The notes under the pieces: generated by a model | What the model was told of the DNA's origin: nothing | Database searches by the model: none | Seen by the model: the letters and a program-made list of their open reading frames with translations, nothing else | Position numbers and translations under genes: made by a program | Shown: in pieces, positions 44,312-52,700 of the stretch | Layout of the letters: every line of letters starts with the position of its first letter | Position numbering within the stretch: the stretch's first letter is position 1 | Origin: Chthonomonadales bacterium | GTDB lineage: Bacteria; Armatimonadota; Chthonomonadetes; Chthonomonadales; CAJBBX01 | DNA: 64,000 nucleotides | Assembly (NCBI GenBank): GCA_020849275.1 | Contig: JADLGO010000031.1 | Coordinates: 1 to 64,000, forward strand | Direction of reading: 5' to 3'

Positions 44312-44908
44312 ATGCACAGGCTGGTGCTGGCTTTGCTTCTCGCCGTCGTGGCGGCCGCCCCCTCGACCGCGCAGACGGTAACGCTCACCTTCGACGAGCT
44401 TCCCACGCAGCCCGTGGACGGGCTCACCGTCAAGGGAGTGACGTTCGACTTCAAGGTGCTCGGGACCGACTCCCTGGACGCGCGCTATGGCGCGTTCGGC
44501 CCCGGCGCCACCCCGCTGATCCAGGACCCCTCGCTGGAGGGCGACGCGCACGGCATCCTGACCCTCGACTTCGCGCAGCCGGTCAGCCACCTCTCGTTCG
44601 GTGTGGCATTGTTCACGGGCCTGTCCCTGACGCCGGGCTGCACCGTGGACCTCTACGACGAGAGCCTGGCGTTCCTCGGTACGGCCTCGGCCAACATGAC
44701 GCCGTTTATGTTCTTCACCGAAGGCCTGCTATCGGCCGCGGACGGCCCGTACTCGCGCGCCGTGGTCGACTTCTTTGACGCCGGTTCTCGCTTCGCGCTG
44801 GACAACCTCACCTACGCCGTCGCGGTGCCGGAGCCGGGCCCGGTCGCCCTGCTGGCGGGCTTCGCGGCGGCGGGCCTGCACCTCGCTCGCAGGCGCCGCC
44901 GGCGCTGA
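44312..44908 (+). CDS. PEP-CTERM sorting domain protein
   Basis: A 198-residue exported protein with signal peptide (LVLALLLAVVAAAPSTA) and a beta-rich middle (VTLTFDELPTQPVDGL; FDAGSRFALDNLTY), like secreted carbohydrate-binding or surface proteins. The C-terminal sorting signal is VPEPGPVALLAGF, a hydrophobic helix and ARRRRRR. An exosortase/archaeosortase-type enzyme would cut it and tie it to the surface or to exopolysaccharide. GGAGG precedes the ATG, and a strong terminator follows. Confidence 0.88.
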   Translation: MHRLVLALLLAVVAAAPSTAQTVTLTFDELPTQPVDGLTVKGVTFDFKVLGTDSLDARYGAFGPGATPLIQDPSLEGDAHGILTLDFAQPVSHLSFGVALFTGLSLTPGCTVDLYDESLAFLGTASANMTPFMFFTEGLLSAADGPYSRAVVDFFDAGSRFALDNLTYAVAVPEPGPVALLAGFAAAGLHLARRRRRR

Positions 44909-44917
44909 ACGCGGTGC

Positions 44918-44956
44918 GAGCGCGGGCCCCGGCGCCTCGGCCGGGGCCCGCGGCTC
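44918..44956 (+). terminator. Terminator after PEP-CTERM gene
   Basis: An 11-bp GC stem (44922-44932 with 44941-44951) is extended by GAGC/GCTC with one bulged G, and the loop is 8 nt. Confidence 0.75.
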
Positions 44957-44974
44957 AATTCCGCGCGGAATCGC

Positions 44975-45003
44975 TTGACAACCCGGCGGCGTCGGTGTAG
45001 GAT
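44975..45003 (+). promoter_or_regulatory. Promoter of second LacI-type gene
   Basis: TTGACA (44975-44980), 17 bp, TAGGAT (44998-45003). The transcription start would fall inside the palindrome at 45009. Confidence 0.7.
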
Positions 45004-45008
45004 GGGAG

Positions 45009-45021
45009 AACGTTAACGTTA
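45009..45021. promoter_or_regulatory. LacI-type operator
   Basis: AACGTTAACGTTA holds the perfect palindrome AACGTTAACGTT and a TAACGTTA with the central CG typical of LacI/GalR sites. It sits over the predicted transcription start of the LacI-type gene, so autorepression is likely. Confidence 0.7.
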
Positions 45022-45043
45022 TCTCTGCACCTTGGATGGGGCC

Positions 45044-46072
45044 ATGCGCCGGACGCTCAAGCAGATCGCCACCGAGTTGAAAGTATCTCCGATGACCGTC
45101 TCACGCGCGCTGCGCGGAGCGCCCGGGGTCGGCGAGGAGACGGCCGCGCGGATCCGCGAGTACGCCCGCAGCGTCCATTACCGGCCTGACCAGGCCGCGC
45201 GCAGCCTGGTGGCGCGGCGCGCACGGGCCTTCGGCATCATCGTACCCAACCTGCGCCACTCCTTCTGGCTCGACATGGTGATCGGCGTCGAGTGCGTCGC
45301 GCGCGCCGCCGGCTACCAGGTCTTCATCTCCCACGCCGCCGACGACCCCCGCACCGAACGCGAGGAGATCCGCGCGCTCGTCAGCCGTCGGGTCGACGCC
45401 CTCCTGGTGGCCTCGTGCGACCCGGACGCCAACGCCGACCTGATGTGGGAGGCCGAGGCGGGCGGCGTGCCGGTGGTGCTCTTCGACCGACACGGCGAGC
45501 GCATCGCCGCGCCGGGAGTCTACGCCGACGACGCGGGCGGCGCCCGCCAGGCTACCGCGCACCTGGCCGGCATCGGCTACCGCCGCATCGCCCACCTCGC
45601 GGGCGATCTGCGCTACTCCCCCGCCCGCCTGCGCGTCGCCGGCTACGAGGCCACGATGCACGAGCGCGGGCTTACTCCGCTCGTCCGGGAGGCCGGCTTC
45701 GGCGAGCCCAACGGCCATCGGGGCATGCACGCGCTCCTGGAAGCCCGGGCACCGGAGGCCGTCTTCGTCTCCCACGACCCCAGCGCCATCGGCGCGCTGC
45801 ACGCGGCACTGGAGCGGGGCCTGCGCGTGCCGGAGGACGTGGCCATCGTGGGGTTTGGCGACATCGAGTGCGCCGCGCACGTCGCGGTGCCGCTCACGAC
45901 CGTCTCGCAGCCCAAGGTCGAGCTTGGCGAGGCGCTCGGCGCGCTGGCGCTGCGGCGCATCGCCGGGCAGGCCTGCGCCACCGAGCGCGTGGTGCTGCCG
46001 ACCCATCTCGTGGTGCGCCGCTCTTGCGGCGCCCTTCCGCGGTCTGTTCCCCCCGAAGGAGAGAGGCTATGA
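45044..46072 (+). CDS. LacI-family transcriptional regulator
   Basis: A 342-residue repressor. The N-terminal helix-turn-helix is [20 protein letters not shown], with hinge [20 protein letters not shown], then a periplasmic-binding-protein-like effector domain ([20 protein letters not shown] near the end). The ATG at 45044 is preferred over a TTG at 45032. Its stop codon overlaps the next ATG (ATGA), so a pseudopilin is translationally coupled to it. This repeats the LacI/pseudopilin/mini-protein set seen at 207-2217. Confidence 0.93.
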   Translation: MRRTLKQIATELKVSPMTVSRALRGAPGVGEETAARIREYARSVHYRPDQAARSLVARRARAFGIIVPNLRHSFWLDMVIGVECVARAAGYQVFISHAADDPRTEREEIRALVSRRVDALLVASCDPDANADLMWEAEAGGVPVVLFDRHGERIAAPGVYADDAGGARQATAHLAGIGYRRIAHLAGDLRYSPARLRVAGYEATMHERGLTPLVREAGFGEPNGHRGMHALLEARAPEAVFVSHDPSAIGALHAALERGLRVPEDVAIVGFGDIECAAHVAVPLTTVSQPKVELGEALGALALRRIAGQACATERVVLPTHLVVRRSCGALPRSVPPEGERL

Positions 46073-46896
46073 GAGGCAACCGTGGCTTCACGCTCATCGA
46101 GCTGCTAGTGGTGATCGCCATCATCGCGATTCTCGCGGCGATCCTGTTCCCCGTCTTCGCGCAGGCACGCACCAAGGCGCGCCAGGCATCCGACCTGAGC
46201 AACCAGAAGCAGATCTCGCTCGGCATCCTGATGTACGTGCAGGACTACGACGAGGTGATGTGCTCGGCCGGAATGTACGCCGGCAATGTCGACTACTACA
46301 CCTGGCAGTACTCGATCTTTCCCTACGTCAAGAGCACACCGATCTACCGATCGCCGCAGTACGCCTTCCGCTGGAAGGACACCGACTTCCCGGGCTGGGC
46401 CTGGGCGCTGATGACGCCGGAGGTGACGGTACAGAACGCCGGCGGCTACTACATGGACGTCTCCTACGGCATCAACAACACCGACGACTGGGCCTGGCAG
46501 AACACCTGCGGCGGGATCCTGCAGGGGTGGGCCGACGGCTCCAACGGCGCCGGCCACGGCGGCCCCGCCAGCCCGCCCTGGAAGACGACCAGCCTGGCGT
46601 CGATCGCCCTGCCGGCGGCCACGGTGCTCACCACCAACGCCAAGTTCCCCGACCTGTGGGCCGCCTCGGACCACGACATCCTGGTGGACGGAGCGCTCCC
46701 ATGCGGCTTCACGCCGGTCGGCTACTTCTCGTGGGACTCGCTCGACCCGAACGTGATCGGCGCGTTCAACGGCCAGGTCAACGTCTCCTACTGCGACGGG
46801 CACGTGAAGTCGCGCCGGATCTCCGCGAGCTGTCCGAGCGACTGGACCGTGGCGGACGACGCCGCGGTCGACCCGCTCCCAGCGTGCCGCAAGTAG
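46069..46896 (+). CDS. Pseudopilin-like protein, variant H-X9-DG motif
   Basis: A 275-residue family member ([27 protein letters not shown]). The C-terminal motif reads [13 protein letters not shown], so the His that usually starts H-X9-DG is Phe here. GAAGGAGAGA precedes the ATG, and its translation is coupled to the LacI gene. The middle part (residues ~100-200) is Gly/Trp/Asp-rich and longer than in the other copies. Confidence 0.9.
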   Translation: MRGNRGFTLIELLVVIAIIAILAAILFPVFAQARTKARQASDLSNQKQISLGILMYVQDYDEVMCSAGMYAGNVDYYTWQYSIFPYVKSTPIYRSPQYAFRWKDTDFPGWAWALMTPEVTVQNAGGYYMDVSYGINNTDDWAWQNTCGGILQGWADGSNGAGHGGPASPPWKTTSLASIALPAATVLTTNAKFPDLWAASDHDILVDGALPCGFTPVGYFSWDSLDPNVIGAFNGQVNVSYCDGHVKSRRISASCPSDWTVADDAAVDPLPACRK

Positions 46897-46909
46897 AAGG
46901 TTGGGTGCC

Positions 46910-47107
46910 ATGAAAGCGCAGGTGAGCCCGGCCCTCGCGGCGATCTGCATCGTCGTTGTACTGGCCGTCATCGGGTTCGTGATGTACCGGAACCTGGCCG
47001 GCAGCCGGGTGGACAGCGCCGCGACGATGACGCCCGAGTTGCGGGCCAAGATCGGCGCCGCCTACGGCGTGGGCCAGCCCTCGCGCGGCGCCCCGCGCAC
47101 GCGCTGA
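46910..47107 (+). CDS. Small single-pass membrane protein (65 aa)
   Basis: A 65-residue protein, ATG 13 nt after the pseudopilin stop. One hydrophobic helix (about residues 8-26, PALAAICIVVVLAVIGFVM) and a polar, Arg/Ala-rich tail. It resembles the 54-residue protein at 1259 in topology and gene context (LacI, pseudopilin) but not in detailed sequence. Function unknown; perhaps it assists pilin assembly or export. Confidence 0.7.
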   Translation: MKAQVSPALAAICIVVVLAVIGFVMYRNLAGSRVDSAATMTPELRAKIGAAYGVGQPSRGAPRTR

Positions 47108-47120
47108 GAGCCGCCCGGCA

Positions 47121-49163
47121 GTGTCGTGGGCCCTCTACGCGTCGTCTCCCTCCCCGGCCTCCCGGCCGGGGAGGGAGGCGGCCGCCAGCCGGCCGACCCG
47201 GGAGCCCGAGCCCCGCGGCGCCGCCGAAGGGCTCAGCGCGCCGCTTCCGCGCTACGCGCCCCCGTGGCGCGCGATGGCCATCGGCGCGGCCGGCGTGGCC
47301 CTGCTGTGCGCCGTGACCCCCTACAACGACCTGCGCCTGCGGAACACGTTCCTCTACGGCAACCACCTTCCCATCGGCGGGCTCTTCCTGTTCGCCCTGC
47401 TCACCATGATCCTGAACCCGGCGCTGCGGCGCGCATGGCCGCGCCTGGCGCTGCGCCCGGGCGAGCTGTTGCTGGTATGGGCGATGCTCACCACGGGCGC
47501 CGGGCTCGCCTCCTCGGGTCTCTGGCGCTACCTGGCTCCCATGGTGGTGGCGCCCGCCTATTTCGCCGACTCCGGCCGGCGCTGGCTGGACGCCTTCCGC
47601 GACGCTCCCGACTGGCTCCTGCTGACGCGCGATCCGAACAGCCCGCTCGCACGCTGGTTCTACCACGGCGTGCCATCCGGCCAGGCGATCCCGTGGGCCG
47701 CCTGGGGTGCCGTCACGCTGGCCTGGGGCATCGCCTTCGCGCTCACGGTAGCCCTCTCCATCGGCCTGTGCGCCCTCTTCCGCGCGCAGTGGCTCGGCCG
47801 CGAGCGGCTGGCGTTCCCTCTCGCGCAGCTGCCGCTGCACATCGTGCGCGACATGGAGGACGGCACGCCCATCGTGCGTCGCCGCGCGCTGTGGGCCGGC
47901 TGCGCCGTCGTCGTCGCGCTGCACACCATCAGCACCGTGCACCACTTTGTGCCGAGCGTGCCGGACGCCGTGAATCGCTTCGACATGAGCGGGTGGCAGC
48001 AGACGCCGCCATGGGACGCGCTCGGGCTGCCGACGCTCGAGGTCTTCTTCGCCGTGATCGGCGCCATCTTCTTGCTGCCCACCGATGTCTCGCTCACGCT
48101 CTGGCTCACGTTCGTCGTGCTGCACCTGGTGCGCGTCCTTCGCGTGAGGCTGGGCTACGACGCGCTGCTGATCGGCCCGCTGAACCATGAGGGGGCGCTT
48201 GGCGTGGGCGCCATTGTGGTGTGGGCGCCGTGGCTCTGCTGGATCGCGCGCCCCCACTTTCGCGAGTTCCTGAGCGCGGCGCGAAGCGGCCGCGCCGACG
48301 AATCCGAGCCGCTCTCGCCGCGAGTCGCGCTTGCGCTGATCGCGCTGGGCGTCGGCGGCTTGCTCGCGTGGATGCACGCCGCGGGCATCCCGCTGATCCT
48401 CGCCGCCATCGTGTTGGCGCTCTTCTGCGTCATCCTGCTCGTTCTGACGCGCATCGTGGCCGAGTCCGGCCTGCTCTTCGTGCAGACCCCCTTCATACCG
48501 ACCGACATGATGGCGTTCTGGGGTACATCCTATTACACGCCGACGGCTGCGGGGGTCACCATGATGACGCAGGTCGTGCTGATGCACGACCCGCGCGAGC
48601 ACGTGATGCCGGCGATCGCCAACGCCTACGCGCTCACCGGCGAGGCGGGCGTGCGTCCGCGGGCCTTCACGGGCGCCATTGTGGCGGCCATCGCGCTCGG
48701 GTTCGGCGTATCGTTCCTCTCCTCGCTCTGGGTGAACTACCGGTTCGGGGCAATCACGCTCGACGCGTACGGGCCGATCGGGGCGCCCACCTGGTCGCTG
48801 GATCGCGCCCTTCAGTACGTCAACGCGCCTCTCGCGCCCAACGTGGGCGACATGGAGGCGATGGGCCTCGGCGGGGGGCTGGCGGCGCTCTTCGTCTACC
48901 TGAAGGCACGGTTCCTCTGGTGGCCCTTCGGCCCCATCGGGCTGGCGATGGCCTCGACCTACGCGATGGGGCGAATCTGGTTCTCGGTGCTCCTGGGATG
49001 GCTATGCAAGGCGGTGGCGCTGCGCGTCGGCGGCTTGCGGGCCTATCGCGCGGCGCTTCCCTTCTTTCTCGGCCTGCTGCTGGGGGAGGGGCTCTTTGGA
49101 GGTTGCGCCGCCCTGTGGGGCCTGCTGAGCGGGGTCACCGCCCCGCAATTCCTGCCCAACTGA
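47121..49163 (+). CDS. Large polytopic membrane protein, OPT-like (DUF6785-type)
   Basis: A 680-residue protein with about 12-14 membrane helices (first near residue 50). Loops such as FVPSVPDAVNRFDMSGWQ and TPFIPTDMMAFWGTSYYTPT are typical of a family found in Armatimonadota and relatives and linked to the oligopeptide transporter (OPT) fold. It may import a peptide, metal complex or other solute. The GTG at 47121 lacks a strong ribosome binding site and the true start may be further in. It follows the LacI/pseudopilin cassette by 13 nt and may share its operon. Confidence 0.7.
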   Translation: MSWALYASSPSPASRPGREAAASRPTREPEPRGAAEGLSAPLPRYAPPWRAMAIGAAGVALLCAVTPYNDLRLRNTFLYGNHLPIGGLFLFALLTMILNPALRRAWPRLALRPGELLLVWAMLTTGAGLASSGLWRYLAPMVVAPAYFADSGRRWLDAFRDAPDWLLLTRDPNSPLARWFYHGVPSGQAIPWAAWGAVTLAWGIAFALTVALSIGLCALFRAQWLGRERLAFPLAQLPLHIVRDMEDGTPIVRRRALWAGCAVVVALHTISTVHHFVPSVPDAVNRFDMSGWQQTPPWDALGLPTLEVFFAVIGAIFLLPTDVSLTLWLTFVVLHLVRVLRVRLGYDALLIGPLNHEGALGVGAIVVWAPWLCWIARPHFREFLSAARSGRADESEPLSPRVALALIALGVGGLLAWMHAAGIPLILAAIVLALFCVILLVLTRIVAESGLLFVQTPFIPTDMMAFWGTSYYTPTAAGVTMMTQVVLMHDPREHVMPAIANAYALTGEAGVRPRAFTGAIVAAIALGFGVSFLSSLWVNYRFGAITLDAYGPIGAPTWSLDRALQYVNAPLAPNVGDMEAMGLGGGLAALFVYLKARFLWWPFGPIGLAMASTYAMGRIWFSVLLGWLCKAVALRVGGLRAYRAALPFFLGLLLGEGLFGGCAALWGLLSGVTAPQFLPN

Positions 49164-49198
49164 GGCGTGAACGAGACCGTCAGATCGGGGGATCCGGC

Positions 49199-50284
49199 GT
49201 GCGCGGCGGCGAAACACAACCTGCGGGGGGCGGGAGGCGGCTCGCTCCGGGGAGCGGCGCGGCGGCGCTGCTCTGCCTGCTGGGGGCGGCACTCGCCGGC
49301 CCGGCCGCGGGGAGGAAGCCGATGGAGGGGGCACGCTGGGTTCGGCCCGGGCACGGCGCCGAGGCGCCGATCTGGGGCCTGCGAGACGGCATCCAGGTGG
49401 GCATCCATCCGGGCAGCATCGAGGGGCACGGCGACGGCGGGCCGCGCGGCCTGCTGCGCATCGGTTACCCGATCCTCGACGGCGGGGCACGGGCCGGCTT
49501 GGTGAACTTCATCGCCGTGGAGCCCATCGTGCGCGGGCGCCGCGGATTCAGCGAGCTCGAGGTCAGCTCGAGCGACGGCCGGCGCGGGCGCGTCTTCTGG
49601 ACCGGCTCGGCGGAGGCGCCGGGCGGCAAGCCGGGCGCCGGCCGGCTCACGCGAGCGGACGGCGTCGAGCGTCTGGCCGTCACGGTGCGCATGGAGCGCT
49701 TCGACAACGGCGCGCGGCCGATCGTGGGCTTCCAGATCCGCTCCGACCGTCCGGGGGAGGTGCGCCTGACCGTGCGCGCCGCGCCCGAGAGCGTCCCGAT
49801 GGACAGTTGCGTGCTCACCGCGACGATGGGGAACTACATGCGGCTGCGCCGGCTGTGGCTCAAAGGCGGGGCGGTGGAGGCGTCCTCGGTCTGGCCTGAC
49901 TTCGATGGCGACGAGTTCACTCCGGAGGCCTTCTTCCCGATCGGCCGGTTGCCGGTGACCGGCGCGGGCGACGTGCTGGTGGCCGCCACCACCGACGAGA
50001 AGGACCCCGGCGCCGTGCTGGCGGACCCGCGCGCGCCCTGGTGGCGCTACCGGGGCAGCTTCGCGCTTACCCAGTATTGGCGCAAGCCCAGGGGCGCCTG
50101 GCGCGACGACCTGCGAGTGCGCGTGAACGGCCGGCGCGTCTACTGGGCGAGCCACAGCCCGATCCCGGGCGGTCTGGCCTACGAGAACTTCGACCTCGTG
50201 GAGCCCTTTCGCGAGGGGCAGGTCTCCGTGTTCGGCCTGACCCGCGAGACGCCCGCGGCTCTCGGCCTCGCACCGGCGCCGTAG
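49199..50284 (+). CDS. Secreted hypothetical beta-rich protein
   Basis: A 361-residue protein; GTG start with GGGGGA seven bases upstream. A signal peptide (AAALLCLLGAALAGPAAG) is followed by alternating beta segments (FSELEVSSSDGRRGRVFW; VGFQIRSDRPGEVRLTVRA; DGDEFTPEAFFPIGRLPVTG). I recognise no family. It follows the OPT-like membrane protein and converges with the DUF4832-type gene, so it might be part of a glycan- or peptide-use set. Confidence 0.65.
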   Translation: MRGGETQPAGGGRRLAPGSGAAALLCLLGAALAGPAAGRKPMEGARWVRPGHGAEAPIWGLRDGIQVGIHPGSIEGHGDGGPRGLLRIGYPILDGGARAGLVNFIAVEPIVRGRRGFSELEVSSSDGRRGRVFWTGSAEAPGGKPGAGRLTRADGVERLAVTVRMERFDNGARPIVGFQIRSDRPGEVRLTVRAAPESVPMDSCVLTATMGNYMRLRRLWLKGGAVEASSVWPDFDGDEFTPEAFFPIGRLPVTGAGDVLVAATTDEKDPGAVLADPRAPWWRYRGSFALTQYWRKPRGAWRDDLRVRVNGRRVYWASHSPIPGGLAYENFDLVEPFREGQVSVFGLTRETPAALGLAPAP

Positions 50285-50287
50285 CCG

Positions 50288-51727
50288 CTAGCGCCCTGCG
50301 CGGCGCCGAGTCACCCGCAGGTGGCTGACGGGGTACCAGCCATCGGTGGCCCGGCCCTCGATCGCCAGGCGAACCGCCGGAGCGCGCGTGGCCGGGTCGA
50401 CGACGGCGACCTCCAGCGCATACTCGCCGGGATCCAGGTCCGCCCGCAGCGTCAGCCGGTCGCGTTCGGCCACGATCGGCCCGGGCGGCAGGTCCGGCGG
50501 CGACTCGAGGAACTCCGGCGTGAACAGCGCCACCTCGCCCGGCATCCAGCCGCTCACGGCGCGGCCCAGGGCCTGCGCGCGGGTCGCCCCGGCCCGGCGC
50601 AGCCGCCACGCCACGCGATAGGGCCGGTAGCACGGGGCGGAGCCCACGTTCTGCCATCGGCTGGCGACCTCCACCGTCGTCCCGGCCGCCACGGCGGCCG
50701 GGTGGCATACCTGGCGCAGAACGAGCCGGTACCCCAGGCGTCTCAGGAACCGCTCGATCTCCTTGCGGACGTCCGGCCCGTCCGGCAGCGGCGCCGACTT
50801 GTTGTTAAAGTACGAGGCGTGCGTGGCCAGCGCGTAGTTGAAGATGTAGCGCAGCGGCCACTTCTCCTGCACCCACTTGCGCATGTCCCAGCACGACTCG
50901 TAGGCCACTGGCGCGCGCCTCCACGCCTCCCGCAGGCTCGCCTCGCGGAACCACTGAGGGTAGCCCTGGCGCATGTGGCACCAGTTGGCGGAGAAGCCCC
51001 CCATATCGCCCAGGCAGTCCGCGCGCCAGCCCGCGCCGCGCGCGCAAGCGTAGGCGGTCTGCTCGCCTCCGCCGATCAGCATCAGAAGCGGCGTTCGGCG
51101 GAACGCGCTCAGGTAGGCGTCGACGATGCGCCGGCAGGTCTCCTTCCGGGGCATGGGCACGGGCCCGCCGCCGCTCATGTGCCACTCTCCCCACCACCCC
51201 ACGGAGCCGAGGTCCACGTGGTCCAGGTCGGGGCTGCCGTCGTAGCGCGCGCCGAGCCGCCGGATCAGTGAGAGGTGCCGCTCGAGGGTGACCGGGTCAT
51301 CGAGGTCCGGCACCTCCAGGGCGACGCCGTCGTAGGTCGTGCGCGCGATGCGGCCGCCGACCCGCGCCAGCCAGGCCGGCTGGTAGGGCTCGGAGGGCTC
51401 GGAGCTGCAGCACATGATGCGGAACGCGAGCCGCTGCCCGGCCTTGCGCGCGGCGGCCAGTGCGCCGTCGAGCATCGCGGTGTCGATCGCGCCCGGCGTG
51501 GGCTCGACGGTTCCCCAGCCCCAGCGCAGGTAGGTGACGGTCGAGGGGATCCAGGGCGGCAACGCGCGGTCGGTATCGGCCGGCCGATGAAACGTCTCCC
51601 AGCCCATGTGCGGGTTGGGCATGACGGCGTCGATCTCGCGCGGAGTCGCGGTGACGGCCGGCTGGCCGAGGGCCCCTGTGGCCGCAAGCAGCGCCGCGAG
51701 CGCGGCCGACGATGCGAGACCGTGCAT
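50288..51727 (-). CDS. Secreted DUF4832-like TIM-barrel protein
   Basis: A 479-residue protein with a signal peptide. The N-terminal part opens NPHMGWETFHRP and has YLRWGWGTVEPTPG and VDLGSVGWWGEWHMSGGG; the last ~120 residues are a beta domain (WRLRRAG...). This is the pattern of DUF4832/DUF4874-type proteins, found near glycoside hydrolases. Activity unknown. The start at 51727 has GGAGAGG upstream; an ATG at 51787 adds an unlikely basic stretch. Confidence 0.75.
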   Translation of the reverse strand: MHGLASSAALAALLAATGALGQPAVTATPREIDAVMPNPHMGWETFHRPADTDRALPPWIPSTVTYLRWGWGTVEPTPGAIDTAMLDGALAAARKAGQRLAFRIMCCSSEPSEPYQPAWLARVGGRIARTTYDGVALEVPDLDDPVTLERHLSLIRRLGARYDGSPDLDHVDLGSVGWWGEWHMSGGGPVPMPRKETCRRIVDAYLSAFRRTPLLMLIGGGEQTAYACARGAGWRADCLGDMGGFSANWCHMRQGYPQWFREASLREAWRRAPVAYESCWDMRKWVQEKWPLRYIFNYALATHASYFNNKSAPLPDGPDVRKEIERFLRRLGYRLVLRQVCHPAAVAAGTTVEVASRWQNVGSAPCYRPYRVAWRLRRAGATRAQALGRAVSGWMPGEVALFTPEFLESPPDLPPGPIVAERDRLTLRADLDPGEYALEVAVVDPATRAPAVRLAIEGRATDGWYPVSHLRVTRRRAGR

Positions 51728-51880
51728 GTTCCTCTCCTTCCCGGCCAGCGCGCGGCGGGGTCCCCGCAACAATGTGAAGTATTGCACAGTGGCGCAACGA
51801 CCCTGCGCCAGTAAACGCCCTTACCTTTGTAAGCCGCCGCCAACGCCGCGCGTGACCGCGGCCAATGTGAGGATGGATCG

Positions 51881-52504
51881 ATGTACCGCAGTCGGATCGA
51901 GCGCCTTGTCGTGCTGGCCCTCCTGCTCGGGGCCGTCATCGTTCTCTACGCGCCCACGCCCAGGCGCGCCTCCGCCGAGCCCGCGCCAGTAGCGCCGGGG
52001 CCGCCCATCGCACGGGACACGGCGCATCTCTTCCTTGCCCTCTACCCCGACGTGGCGTCCGTCAAGACGTCCGTCAGCCGCTCGGACGCGCCCGGCCTCC
52101 CGACCGCGGCCGTCGCGTGCAGCGGCCCTACCGGCCGCTACCTGGGGGCCGCCGGATGGGACGCGGGCACCGGCCGGCTTCTCTGGATGAGCACGAACCT
52201 GGCGCTCCTGAGGCCAGGGACTGCCAGAACGCCCTTGACGCGCCGTTCGGACGCCGAGCGGACGTCACGCGACTGGCTCGGGATGCTGATGCCCGGCGCG
52301 GCGACGTGGCGCCTGGCGGAGTTGACGCGCGTCGGCCGCTTCGGCTGGTGCGCCGTCCTCCGCTCAGCCACCGTCCGCGCGACCCTGCACCTGGACGCCC
52401 GCACGGGCGTGCTGCGATCCGCGACGCTCTACCGCCCATCGCGCGGTCGCCGACTGGCGCGCGCATCCGCCGTGGAGGCGGCCTCCCTCAGCCCCGGCGT
52501 GTAG
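51881..52504 (+). CDS. Exported hypothetical protein
   Basis: A 207-residue protein with an N-terminal hydrophobic helix (residues ~8-24) and a Pro-rich spacer. The ~140-residue domain looks PepSY-like (LYPDVASVKTSVS; WDAGTGRLLWMS; TLHLDARTGVLRSATL), a fold of small extracytoplasmic inhibitor or sensor domains. That is a guess. It stands alone between divergent and downstream glycosidase-like genes. Confidence 0.6.
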   Translation: MYRSRIERLVVLALLLGAVIVLYAPTPRRASAEPAPVAPGPPIARDTAHLFLALYPDVASVKTSVSRSDAPGLPTAAVACSGPTGRYLGAAGWDAGTGRLLWMSTNLALLRPGTARTPLTRRSDAERTSRDWLGMLMPGAATWRLAELTRVGRFGWCAVLRSATVRATLHLDARTGVLRSATLYRPSRGRRLARASAVEAASLSPGV

Positions 52505-52547
52505 GGCGCGAGGCCGAGTGGCAGCGCGCCCCTGCGCCGCGATGGCC

Positions 52548-52578
52548 GCCTGGACGGCCCTCTTCGCGCCGTCCAGGC
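52548..52578 (+). terminator. Terminator after PepSY-like gene
   Basis: An 11-bp perfect stem (52548-52558 with 52568-52578), 9-nt loop, 44 nt after the stop codon. Confidence 0.65.
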
Positions 52579-52700
52579 AAGATCCGCCCGCCGCCGCGTC
52601 GAATAACGCCACGATAGATCCGTTCCACGGCCGGCGCCCCTCGACCTGTTGCCGCCGCGCCGGCACGTCCCTGACTAAAACCACGCGATCGGAGCGCACG

